From assembly GCA_025353435.1 (NCBI GenBank), contig JANXQR010000251.1, forward strand, positions 1-16,721: a stretch of DNA of 16,721 nt, read 5' to 3'. The translations under genes were made by a program, and so were the position numbers. The DNA is from Acidobacteriota bacterium (GTDB taxonomy: Bacteria; Acidobacteriota; Terriglobia; Terriglobales; Acidobacteriaceae). Of the stretch, positions 6,545 through 14,139 are shown piece after piece; the stretch's first letter is position 1, and each line of letters opens with the position of its first letter. The notes below the pieces were generated by a model. That model ran no database searches, was not told the DNA's origin, and saw only the letters and a list, made by a program, of their open reading frames with translations.

Positions 6545-7753
6545 TCACCAGTCTGTCAACGTTCCGTCCAGCTTTCGATTCACTGGCAAGTACGCGCGCT
6601 GATAAGGATACTTCGCCGCCAGCGCCTCATCCAGATCAACGCCTAACCCCGGTGCATCGCCCGGAGTCATGTACCCATTCTTGAACGAATAATTGTGCGG
6701 AAACACCGCATCCGTTTCGTCCGTATGCGGCATGTGCTCCTGGATGCCGAAATTATGCACCGCCGTATTGAAATGCAGCGCCGCGGCCATGCACACCGGC
6801 GACAAATCCGTTGCCCCGTGGCATCCCGTCCGCACGTGATAGATCTCCGCAAAATCCGCCAGCTTCTTCAAGTGCGTTAACCCGCCCGCATGCACCACCG
6901 TCGCACGAATATAGTCGATCCACTGGTTGCGAATTAAATCATGCGCATCCCAAATCGTGTTGAACACCTCGCCCACCGCGAGCGGCGTCGTGGTGTGCTC
7001 GCGAATCACCCGGAACCCCTCCTGCAACTCCGCCGGCGTCGGGTCCTCCATCCAGAAAAGATGAAACGGCTCCAGTTCCTTGCCCAGCCGTCCCGCCTCA
7101 ATCGGCGTCAGCCTGTGATGGCAATCATGCAGCAAATGCAGCTCCTCGCCAAACGTTTCCCGCACTCGCGCAAATAGCTGGGGCACATGCCGCAGATAGG
7201 GCTCCGTCTCCCACTCGTATTCTGACGGAAGCCCACGCTCTGCAGGCTCATAACGCTCCGCGCCCTTTGCCACTCCGTAAGTGCTCTTCAGCCCCGCAAT
7301 CCCGCTCTGCACGCGGATCGCCTTGTAACCCATTTCCTTGTGTCGCGCCACATCCTCAAGCGCCGCATCAATGTTTTTCCCGTTAGCGTGCGCATAAACC
7401 AGCACGCCCTCGCGGCTTTTGCCGCCCAGCAAGTTGTACACCGGCGTGCCCAGTGCCTTGCCTTTGATATCCCACAGCGCTACGTCGACAGCCGCGATCG
7501 CAGCCATCGTCACCGGCCCGCGCCGCCAATACGGTCCGCGATACAAATATTGCCAAATGTCCTCGGTCTGAAACGGATCGCGCCCAATGATGCACGGAAT
7601 CACATGGTCCGTGAGATAGCTCGCCGCCGCCAGCTCACGCCCATTCAGCGTCGCATCGCCGAGCCCGTAAATCCCCTCATCCGTCTCCACCTTCAGCGTT
7701 ACGAAATTCCGCCCCGGCGAAGTAATGTTCACGTACGCATTTCGAATCTTCAC
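6545..7753 (-). CDS. manD: D-mannonate dehydratase, enolase superfamily (ManD type)
   Basis: Dehydrates D-mannonate to 2-keto-3-deoxy-D-gluconate (KDG) in the cytoplasm. The 402 residues equal the length of the characterised Novosphingobium ManD, and its known active-site positions are matched number for number: Arg147 and Tyr159 (general base pair), metal ligands Asp210, Glu236 and Glu262, and His212. CHGATDLSP near 311-319 and the C-terminal AYLPVNRKLDGTLTDW region are also family hallmarks. The start is GTG at 7753 with only a weak AGG upstream; no nearby in-frame ATG exists, and MKI is the usual N-terminus. Some ManD-subgroup members prefer D-gluconate or are weakly active, so kinetic preference is not proven. 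Its place between an SDR and an ExuT-like carrier, divergent from kdgK-kdgA, strongly supports D-mannonate. It replaces the unrelated UxuA of enteric bacteria. Confidence 0.95.
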   Translation of the reverse strand: MKIRNAYVNITSPGRNFVTLKVETDEGIYGLGDATLNGRELAAASYLTDHVIPCIIGRDPFQTEDIWQYLYRGPYWRRGPVTMAAIAAVDVALWDIKGKALGTPVYNLLGGKSREGVLVYAHANGKNIDAALEDVARHKEMGYKAIRVQSGIAGLKSTYGVAKGAERYEPAERGLPSEYEWETEPYLRHVPQLFARVRETFGEELHLLHDCHHRLTPIEAGRLGKELEPFHLFWMEDPTPAELQEGFRVIREHTTTPLAVGEVFNTIWDAHDLIRNQWIDYIRATVVHAGGLTHLKKLADFAEIYHVRTGCHGATDLSPVCMAAALHFNTAVHNFGIQEHMPHTDETDAVFPHNYSFKNGYMTPGDAPGLGVDLDEALAAKYPYQRAYLPVNRKLDGTLTDW

Positions 7754-7800
7754 AACCTATGCCCGTCCTGTTCACTTTGCCCTGTTCGCTGTCAACTGCC

Positions 7801-8577
7801 TTACTGATTCACTCCGCTCGCCAAAAAGCCGCCGTCAACGCCGACAATCTGTCCTGTCACAAATGAAGACGCCTCCGACGCCAAATACACTGCCGTCCCC
7901 GCCACTTCCCTCGCCTCACCGAAGCGCCGCATCGGCGTACGCATTACGAGCTCTTCTCCGCGCGCTGTACCCATGATCAGACTCTTGTTCAAAGGCGTCG
8001 GAAACACCCCGGGCGCAATCGCATTCACGTTCACGCCGGTCTGCGCCAGTTCCACTGCCAGCACCTTCGTCAGCCCGCCTACCGCTGCTTTACTCGCGGA
8101 GTAAGCCCCAACCTGGCTGAACGCCACAAACGTGGTGAGCGATGCAATGTTCACGATCCGCCCATACCGAGCCTTGACCATCGTCTTGCCAAAGATCTGG
8201 CACGCACGCAGCGTTCCCGTCAGGTTGGTTTCCATTACCCGCGCCCACTCCTCTTCGCTTTCATCCAGAGTCCACGCCTTGTGAGTCACGCCCGCCGCAT
8301 TCACCAGAATGTCAACCTTCCCGAACGCTCCGATCACTGCATCGTGCAGCGCCTGCACCGACGCACGATCGAGCACATCGCTCGTCACCCGCAGTGACCG
8401 CCGGCCCATCGCTTCAATTTCCGCAGCCACCGTGTTCACCTGCTCCGGACGCCGCGAACTCGGCACCACATCGGCGCCGGCTTCGGCAAGCCCCAACGTA
8501 ATCGCGTGGCCCAACCCAGTCGTCCCGCCCATCACAACCGCAACCCGCCCGCTTAAATCAAACAGACTTCCGCTCAT
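7801..8577 (-). CDS. SDR-family oxidoreductase, candidate fructuronate reductase (D-mannonate oxidoreductase)
   Basis: Classical short-chain dehydrogenase of 258 residues, cytoplasmic. The cofactor motif is MGGTTGLG at 16-23, with Met where Thr is usual (TGGxxGxG). NAAG lies at 93-96. The catalytic tetrad is Asn118, Ser146, Tyr159 and Lys163. SRR after strand 2 (41-43) suggests NADP(H) preference. It resembles gluconate 5-dehydrogenase-like SDRs. ATG 8577 is preceded by AGGAG (9 nt) and GGAGGG; a TTG at 8607 is in frame but has no such support. It is the first gene of the leftward operon, 47 bp before manD. In Bacillus-type uronate loci an SDR protein (UxuB/YjmF) reduces D-fructuronate to D-mannonate, and this gene fills that gap here, since no mannitol-dehydrogenase-type UxuB is present. 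The exact substrate is inference. The truncated SDR at 16593 beside uxaC is a rival candidate. Confidence 0.85.
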   Translation of the reverse strand: MSGSLFDLSGRVAVVMGGTTGLGHAITLGLAEAGADVVPSSRRPEQVNTVAAEIEAMGRRSLRVTSDVLDRASVQALHDAVIGAFGKVDILVNAAGVTHKAWTLDESEEEWARVMETNLTGTLRACQIFGKTMVKARYGRIVNIASLTTFVAFSQVGAYSASKAAVGGLTKVLAVELAQTGVNVNAIAPGVFPTPLNKSLIMGTARGEELVMRTPMRRFGEAREVAGTAVYLASEASSFVTGQIVGVDGGFLASGVNQ

Positions 8578-8631
8578 GTCCCTCCGCTCCTGGCAACTCC
8601 GCTGCAAAAAGCAACTCTACAGGATGCCGCC

Positions 8632-8641
8632 GACCGCGGTC
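8632..8641. promoter_or_regulatory. Perfect 10-bp palindrome GACCGCGGTC in the divergent SDR/kdgK promoter region
   Basis: The palindrome is 55-64 bp upstream of the SDR start and about 120 bp upstream of kdgK. It is a candidate operator half of the divergent control region. In GC-rich DNA a 10-bp palindrome can arise by chance, so support is modest. Confidence 0.3.
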
Positions 8642-8679
8642 ATGTGGCACCAGTCGCAACCTAAGCACTCTATTCCATA

Positions 8680-8697
8680 AGCCGATTTACTTCGGCT
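8680..8697. promoter_or_regulatory. Dyad AGCCGA-TTTACT-TCGGCT, candidate operator of the divergent uronate operons
   Basis: Perfect 6-bp arms with an AT-rich 6-bp centre, located 62-79 bp upstream of kdgK and about 103 bp upstream of the SDR gene. The position suits a single regulator governing both uronate operons. No regulator gene is adjacent, and the sequence is neither the enteric UxuR/ExuR site nor a typical LacI-family site. There is no T-run, and no gene ends here, so a terminator is unlikely. I could not find a convincing -35/-10 pair nearby on either strand. Confidence 0.4.
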
Positions 8698-8759
8698 CAT
8701 TCAGCCTCTCGGCCCTCCGTACGATACAGTGTTGATGAACCACGATCGAAGGACCATTC

Positions 8760-9857
8760 ATGGACCCAATCAGCATTCCCGAGCAACACCGCCGTTGGGA
8801 CTGCCTCTCTCTCGGCGAAGTCATGCTCCGCCTCGATCCCGGCGACGGCCGCATCCACACCACGCGACAATTCACCGCATGGGAAGGTGGTGGCGAGTAC
8901 AACGTGGCCCGTGGCCTGCGCCGCTGCTTCGGCCTGCGCACTGCTGTCGCCACTGCTCTGACCGATAACGCCGTTGGCCGCCTGGTTGAAGACATGATTC
9001 TCCAAGGCGGCGTCGACCCGTCGCTCATCCGATGGATCCCCTACGATGGCATCGGCCGCGACGTTCGAAATGGCCTCAACTTCACCGAGCGCGGCTTCGG
9101 CTTACGTGCCGCAGCGGGCTGTTCTGATCGCGGCCACACCGCCATCAGCCAGGTCAAGTCGGGAGACTTCGACTGGCAAGGAATTTTCGGAAACAGGAGC
9201 GGCACCAGGTGGCTCCACACCGGCGGTATCTTCGCGGCACTGTCGACTTCCACCCCGCAGGTGGCCGCGGAAGCCATGGATGCCGCACGTCTCACCGGGA
9301 CGCTCGTCTCCTTCGATCTCAACTTCCGCGAGTCGCTCTGGACGTCTATCGGAGGCAAAGCCAAAGCCCAGGAGGTCAACCGTGAACTCGTCCGCAAAGT
9401 CGACGTCCTTCTCGGCAACGAAGAAGACTTTTCCGCTATGCTCGGCGTGCACATAGCGGGCGTCGCTGAGGACTTCGGGGAACTCCCCATACCCGCCTAC
9501 GAACATATGCTTCGCGAAGTCGCCGCGGCCTACCCCAACCTCAAACTCGTCGCCAGCACGCTTCGAACTGCGCACACGGCCACTCGCAACGCCTGGGGCG
9601 CCATCGCGCTATATCAGGACAAGATTGTTCACGTCCCTCAACGCGACGTCGAAATCTACGATCGCGTTGGCGGCGGTGACAGCTTCGCCTCGGGGCTTAT
9701 CTACGGCCTTCTCGCCGGCAAGGGAATCGACTACTCCGTCCAGTGCGGAGTGGCCCATGGCGCGTTAGCCATGACCACCCCCGGCGACACCAGCATGGCC
9801 ACTCTGGATGAAGTCGAGCGCGCCATGAAAGGCGGCAGCGCCCGTATCGCCCGCTAA
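8760..9857 (+). CDS. kdgK: 2-keto-3-deoxygluconate kinase, PfkB/ribokinase family
   Basis: Phosphorylates KDG with ATP to 2-keto-3-deoxy-6-phosphogluconate (KDPG) in the cytoplasm. The 365 residues exceed the roughly 310 of enteric KdgK, but the PfkB marks are complete. These are LSLGEVMLRL at the N-terminus, EGGGEYNVARGL at 42-53 (substrate-binding glycines and Asn48), DLNFRESLW at about 186-194, LLGNEEDF at 217-224, and the anion-hole and catalytic base in GGGDSFASG (Asp307). ATG 8760 has AAGGA about 7 nt upstream. It is the first gene of the rightward operon, with kdgA 20 bp downstream. Sequence alone does not exclude another ketose or sugar-acid kinase of the family. Its neighbours manD (making KDG) and kdgA (splitting KDPG) make the assignment firm. 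Confidence 0.92.
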   Translation: MDPISIPEQHRRWDCLSLGEVMLRLDPGDGRIHTTRQFTAWEGGGEYNVARGLRRCFGLRTAVATALTDNAVGRLVEDMILQGGVDPSLIRWIPYDGIGRDVRNGLNFTERGFGLRAAAGCSDRGHTAISQVKSGDFDWQGIFGNRSGTRWLHTGGIFAALSTSTPQVAAEAMDAARLTGTLVSFDLNFRESLWTSIGGKAKAQEVNRELVRKVDVLLGNEEDFSAMLGVHIAGVAEDFGELPIPAYEHMLREVAAAYPNLKLVASTLRTAHTATRNAWGAIALYQDKIVHVPQRDVEIYDRVGGGDSFASGLIYGLLAGKGIDYSVQCGVAHGALAMTTPGDTSMATLDEVERAMKGGSARIAR

Positions 9858-9877
9858 TGCCTTAAGTAAGGATTGAA

Positions 9878-10525
9878 ATGCCCGAATCAACCGCCCAGAT
9901 CCTCGAACGTGTCGGCCTCATCCCTGTCCTCCGCGCCAAGAACACCAAGCAGGCACTCGCTGTGGTCGACGCCATGATCGCCGGCGGCGTCACCGTCGTA
10001 GAAGTCACCATGACCTGCCCGGATGCCTGTGGCGTCTTGCGCGAGCTCAAGAATCAATATGGCTCGAAAGTCTTGCTAGGCTCTGGTACGGTCACCACGC
10101 CCCACGATGCCGAAGCCACCATTGAAGCTGGCGCTGAATTCGTCGTCAGTCCGAGTTTTCATCCTGAAGTAGTCTCAGCAACCAAAAACAACGGGAAATT
10201 GAGCATCCCCGGGGCACTCACGCCCACCGAAGTCATCACCGCCGAACGTGCCGGCGCAGACTACATCAAGATCTTTCCGTGCTCTGCGATGGGCGGGGCC
10301 CCCTATCTCAAAGCGCTCCTCGCACCATTTCCGCACCTAAAGCTCATTCCGACCGGCGGCGTCACTGTCCAAACCGCGGAAAGCTTCCTGAAGGCCGGCG
10401 CTAAGGCCCTCGGTGTGGGCGGCGATCTGGTCAACCTCAACGCTATCGATGATGGCCACCCCGAAATTATCACTGCAGCCGCCAAGGCCTACTTGCAAAT
10501 CCTCGCCAGATTTCGAAGTGCATGA
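9878..10525 (+). CDS. kdgA: KDPG aldolase (2-dehydro-3-deoxy-phosphogluconate / 4-hydroxy-2-oxoglutarate aldolase)
   Basis: Class I aldolase that splits KDPG into pyruvate and D-glyceraldehyde 3-phosphate, ending the uronate route. It has 215 residues, the usual length for Eda/KdgA. Visible residues are the pyruvate-binding Arg19 in PVLRA, catalytic Glu42 in VVEVTM, the GSGTV loop at 68-72, SPSFHP at 91-96, the Schiff-base Lys131 in DYIKIFPC, and the phosphate-binding IPTGGV. ATG 9878 is preceded by AAGGA at 5-nt spacing. It lies 20 bp after kdgK in one operon. It ends 1 bp before the stop of the convergent AttH-like gene, leaving no room for a terminator, so its transcript probably reads into the opposite strand of that gene. 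Confidence 0.95.
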   Translation: MPESTAQILERVGLIPVLRAKNTKQALAVVDAMIAGGVTVVEVTMTCPDACGVLRELKNQYGSKVLLGSGTVTTPHDAEATIEAGAEFVVSPSFHPEVVSATKNNGKLSIPGALTPTEVITAERAGADYIKIFPCSAMGGAPYLKALLAPFPHLKLIPTGGVTVQTAESFLKAGAKALGVGGDLVNLNAIDDGHPEIITAAAKAYLQILARFRSA

Positions 10526-10526
10526 A

Positions 10527-11612
10527 TCATCGCGGTATCACGGCCTCTCCAGGCCGCGCATATCCCGTCATCTCCAGGTACCCAACCCCCCGTACCGCAA
10601 CGCCATCGCGCTTTCCGTCAATTTCAACCACGCCTTCCCAATAACTAGGTCCATACCCACCAACTAATTCCTGATCTCGCAATGGCGTCGTCACGTCGAA
10701 CTCTATCCCTATCCTCGCAATCGACACGTGCCATCGCTCCGGATAACTCGCCTTCGTCTGCGCGCTCGTCCAGTTATCTCCCACCGGCATCATCGCGAAG
10801 TCCTTTGCCGTCACAAACTCGCTCTTCCCCTGCGTACTTACATAACTTCCCGACGAGTACGGATCAATGCTCCCATCTCTATGCCGCAGCCGATACAACA
10901 TCAAATCCGATCCATCCTCAAGCTGCACGCTCAGCCAGTCCCACCCTGTCTCATCCGCCGACATCGACCCCGTAAAGAACTCGTGATCCATCCAGGACGT
11001 CCCCTCAACCTGGTACGCCTTCCCGTCCAAATCGATGGAACCCGTCGTTATCAGCCTTGTCAGCGAGAAGTAATGCGAAGCATGCCCGTCGCCCTCCGCC
11101 TTCTGGCTCACGCCATTCTGCCCCTGGATCAGAGGCGCCTTTGCCGCTGCAACCTTCAGCCCAATTCCGAACTTCGCGCCTACACCGCGCAATTCCTCAC
11201 CGCGGTCTCCGATCCGTGCCTGCCAGTTCCCGTTCCAAACCAACCCAGCCTTCTCATCGACCCCAGCCATCCCCGGCCCTGCACGGTTCAAGCGCTCCTC
11301 GTGGTAGAAACGCTGCCCCGTCACATCGCTAAGCGCCAGGTGCGCCATCCACAAATCCTTCACAAACCAAGGCCCAGGCTTATCATCCCGTGAAACACCC
11401 TGCCGAAAAAACGTCAACTCATACCCAAACCGGTGTCCATCCGGCGCCCGTAAATTCCCCGTGTAGTACCACCACTCTGTCTGGTAGTCTTCATGATTGA
11501 AGTAATCCCGCGGGAACTCGAACTTATACCCCGGTAGCGCCGACTTATAGTCCTGCGCGCCCGCGCTTACGGCCATAAATAACATCAGAAGTGCAATCCA
11601 CCTATTCCTCAT
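10527..11612 (-). CDS. Secreted lipocalin-like protein, AttH/CrtC family (COG5621-like 'predicted secreted hydrolase')
   Basis: 361 residues with a Sec signal peptide: basic N-terminus MRNRW, then a hydrophobic core, and a probable cut after SAGA (Ala19). There is no lipobox cysteine, so it should be periplasmic. Family marks are YQTEWWYYTGNL at 43-54, YELTFFR at 64-70, SWMDHEFF at 206-213 and GWDWLSVQLEDGSDLMLY at 223-240. This is the tandem calycin/lipocalin-like fold of AttH and carotenoid 1,2-hydratase (CrtC)-related proteins. Known structures of the family suggest binding of a lipid or other hydrophobic ligand; catalysis is unproven. ATG 11612 overlaps the permease stop by 11 bp and has GAGGT 5 nt upstream; a TTG 12 nt upstream is less likely. 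It is third in an ATPase-permease-AttH operon, as in the Agrobacterium att locus. It probably works with that ABC complex on an envelope substrate (inference). Confidence 0.85.
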   Translation of the reverse strand: MRNRWIALLMLFMAVSAGAQDYKSALPGYKFEFPRDYFNHEDYQTEWWYYTGNLRAPDGHRFGYELTFFRQGVSRDDKPGPWFVKDLWMAHLALSDVTGQRFYHEERLNRAGPGMAGVDEKAGLVWNGNWQARIGDRGEELRGVGAKFGIGLKVAAAKAPLIQGQNGVSQKAEGDGHASHYFSLTRLITTGSIDLDGKAYQVEGTSWMDHEFFTGSMSADETGWDWLSVQLEDGSDLMLYRLRHRDGSIDPYSSGSYVSTQGKSEFVTAKDFAMMPVGDNWTSAQTKASYPERWHVSIARIGIEFDVTTPLRDQELVGGYGPSYWEGVVEIDGKRDGVAVRGVGYLEMTGYARPGEAVIPR

Positions 11613-14139
11613 GCACCACCTCAATCGGATTCAGCCGCACCGCCATCCGTGCCGGCACAATCCCCGCCAGCACCGTCGCCGCATACACCACCGAGATAGA
11701 CCCAAGCAGCACCGTCGCCGGCAAGTGAAACTGAATCGTCCACCCAAACGACTGCTTGTTGATCACATAAACCAAAATCAGAGACAGCACAAACCCCAGT
11801 GCTAACCCGGTCGCGTTTGCCAGCAATCCGATCAGTCCTGCCTCAACCAAAATCAGCTTCCTAATCTGCGCCGACGTCGCGCCGAGAAACCGCAGCACGC
11901 CAAACTCTCGCCGCCGGTCCATCACAATCGACATCAACGCGCCCGCAATCCCGCCGATCGCCACCACAATCGAAATCGCTTCCAATGCGTACGTAATCGC
12001 AAACGTCTGGTCAAAAACTTTGATCCCTTGACGCCGTATTTCGCCATTCGAAAACATCAGCACGTCGCTTCCGGCCGCCGCCTTCTGCACCGCAGCCCGT
12101 GTCGCCTCAAAATTAACGCCTCGCCTCAGAAACACTGCCAGATTCGTAGGCGCGGGGTCAGGCAGGTATTTCAACATCGTGTTGCGATCGAGGATAATGA
12201 ATCCCGCTTCGTGCCCGTAGTCATAAAACACATCGACCACGTTAAATGTAGCTTTCCGCTCGCCCAGCGGCAGCGTAATCGTGTCGTCCGCCTTCACGTG
12301 ATGCTTGTTTGCGAACGGCTCGCTCACCAGCGCACCATCACTGCTGGTCAACTCCCGCAGCACATCTGCAGCCGGTCGTCCCGACAAGAAACTCAAACTT
12401 TGCTCGCCGCGCTGCAAATCAATATCCACGCCCGCCAGAGTCGCAGGCAATCCCTGGTACTCAATCTCGTAAGCCCGAAACCGGCTCACACTCTGCACAC
12501 CCGGCACCTTCGCAATGCGCTCCGCCAATCCCGGCGCAATCGTCGGATGCTGATCCGCAACCACTGCGCCCGCCGGCCGCAAATACAAATCACCCGACAA
12601 TTGCGCATCCATCCAAGTCATCACCGTCTGACGAAAACTTCCCACCATGATGCCCACCGACGTCATCATCGCAATCGCCGTCGCCAGCGCGCCAACCAGT
12701 ACACTCGTCCTGCGTAACGACCCGCCCAAACTCCGCGAAGCCAGCAGCGCCTCCACGCCCATCAATCTGCGTAGCAACCCCGAACCCGCCGACGTCACCA
12801 CGTGGACAACAAGCGGCGTCACCATCGCCGACGCGCCTACAAATAGTAGTGCAGCAAGATACCCCATCACCGGCATCCCGCCCAACTCCGGAGCCTGCGC
12901 CGCCGCCGCACCAAGCACCACCAGCACCAGCGCGATCAGTGCATCTCGCTTCCTCTCCACTCGTACTTCGTACTCGCGCCGCCCTCGCGCCATCGCCTCC
13001 GTCGGGGCCACCAAACTCGCCTCGCGTGCCGGAGCCAGCGCCGACACCACAGCCACCCCAATTCCAACCACCAGCGCCAGAAACACTGAGCCAATAGTCA
13101 GGCGCATCTCGCCTGGAGAGCTCGACACATACAGCGCGTTCACCGTGGTCGACAGCAACCGTACCGCGCCCGTCGCCATCAACCTTCCCGCCGGTAGTGA
13201 CGCCATTGCGCCGACAAATCCAAACAGCACCGCCTCAATTAGAAACGCGCCCATCACCGCGCCGCGGCTCGCGCCAATCGCCCGCATCATGCCAATATCC
13301 GCACGCCTCCGCACCACGGAAATCGACAGCGCGTTGTAAATTAGAAACGCGCCCACCAGCAGCGCAATGTAACTCAGCACCCGCAGATTCCACCGGAACG
13401 CCGCCAGCATCCTGCGATTCGCAACCGTCTCACTGCCTTGCGGATTCAGCATCACCCCATCCGGCAGCGCCGCGCGAATCCTCTTCTCCCAATCCGCAAA
13501 TTCGCCGCTCTCAGGTGTCTTGATCAAGATGCGATCCACGCGCCCAGTCTTCCCCGTGGCGAGTTGCGCCGCGCCCATGTCCATCAACACCGCGTCCCCG
13601 CTCACCTTTGCCGAATCTGGAATCAATCCGCGCACCGTGTACACGCGAATCTGGTCGTTGATCAGCAGTTCAACTTTCTCGCCAACAGCCCTGCCCACCG
13701 CACGTGTCGTCCAAATCGCATCCGCATCGTTGATGTGACGAAAGCTATCCTTCATTTCCGCGTCATCCAGCGTCTTCGCGCCTTCGCCGTTCGCCTCGCC
13801 CACCAGGTCGATGCCGATCAACGGAATCGTTTCGCCGCTCGCCACAACCGTCGCATGACCCTCGATGCGCGGACTCACGTGCAGGGCAAACGGCAGCGTG
13901 GCCACGCGCGCCACCACGGTTTCGGGCACGCCGCCCGCCGCAGTCACTTCCAGATCATTTTTCCCTGTCAGTGTTTCCATCGATGAGCGAAACGACCCCG
14001 CCGCGGCATCGCCGGCCAAGTCAATCGCCACCACCGCCGCATCGCCCAACGCCACCGCAAACACAATCAGCAGCGCGCGACCCGGCTGCCGCACCAGGGG
14101 CCGCAGGATCATGCGATACAGCAACACCAACTGTCCCAT
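11602..14139 (-). CDS. ABC transporter permease with two FtsX domains (YbbP/LolE-like, COG3127-type)
   Basis: Inner-membrane protein of 845 residues with about ten membrane segments, matching the two-FtsX-domain layout of YbbP-type permeases (about 800 residues). One segment is at about 21-42, followed by a periplasmic MacB-like domain at about 45-250. The first FtsX bundle lies at about 251-370 with YNALSISVVRRRADIGMMRAIGA. Two further segments are at about 399-450 and one at 478-501. A second periplasmic domain spans about 505-720, and the C-terminal FtsX bundle lies at about 725-838 with MDRRREFGVLRFLGAT. Such proteins are mechanotransducing or lipid/lipoprotein-handling systems rather than ordinary importers. 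The ATG shares its A with the ATPase stop (TGATG), so translation is coupled. The 3' end overlaps the AttH-like gene by 11 bp. The substrate is unknown. Confidence 0.9.
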   Translation of the reverse strand: MGQLVLLYRMILRPLVRQPGRALLIVFAVALGDAAVVAIDLAGDAAAGSFRSSMETLTGKNDLEVTAAGGVPETVVARVATLPFALHVSPRIEGHATVVASGETIPLIGIDLVGEANGEGAKTLDDAEMKDSFRHINDADAIWTTRAVGRAVGEKVELLINDQIRVYTVRGLIPDSAKVSGDAVLMDMGAAQLATGKTGRVDRILIKTPESGEFADWEKRIRAALPDGVMLNPQGSETVANRRMLAAFRWNLRVLSYIALLVGAFLIYNALSISVVRRRADIGMMRAIGASRGAVMGAFLIEAVLFGFVGAMASLPAGRLMATGAVRLLSTTVNALYVSSSPGEMRLTIGSVFLALVVGIGVAVVSALAPAREASLVAPTEAMARGRREYEVRVERKRDALIALVLVVLGAAAAQAPELGGMPVMGYLAALLFVGASAMVTPLVVHVVTSAGSGLLRRLMGVEALLASRSLGGSLRRTSVLVGALATAIAMMTSVGIMVGSFRQTVMTWMDAQLSGDLYLRPAGAVVADQHPTIAPGLAERIAKVPGVQSVSRFRAYEIEYQGLPATLAGVDIDLQRGEQSLSFLSGRPAADVLRELTSSDGALVSEPFANKHHVKADDTITLPLGERKATFNVVDVFYDYGHEAGFIILDRNTMLKYLPDPAPTNLAVFLRRGVNFEATRAAVQKAAAGSDVLMFSNGEIRRQGIKVFDQTFAITYALEAISIVVAIGGIAGALMSIVMDRRREFGVLRFLGATSAQIRKLILVEAGLIGLLANATGLALGFVLSLILVYVINKQSFGWTIQFHLPATVLLGSISVVYAATVLAGIVPARMAVRLNPIEVVHEE

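Noticed and set aside
9041..9575. Two minus-strand open frames of about 150 codons opposite kdgK
   Set aside because: They are fully antisense to kdgK, whose motifs are complete; they have no motif of their own and no ribosome binding site.
12647..13339. Plus-strand open frame of 230 codons, and neighbours at 12028-12717 and 13438-13986
   Set aside because: All are antisense to the FtsX-type permease, with low-complexity Thr/Ala/Pro or Arg/His-rich translations and no recognisable domain.
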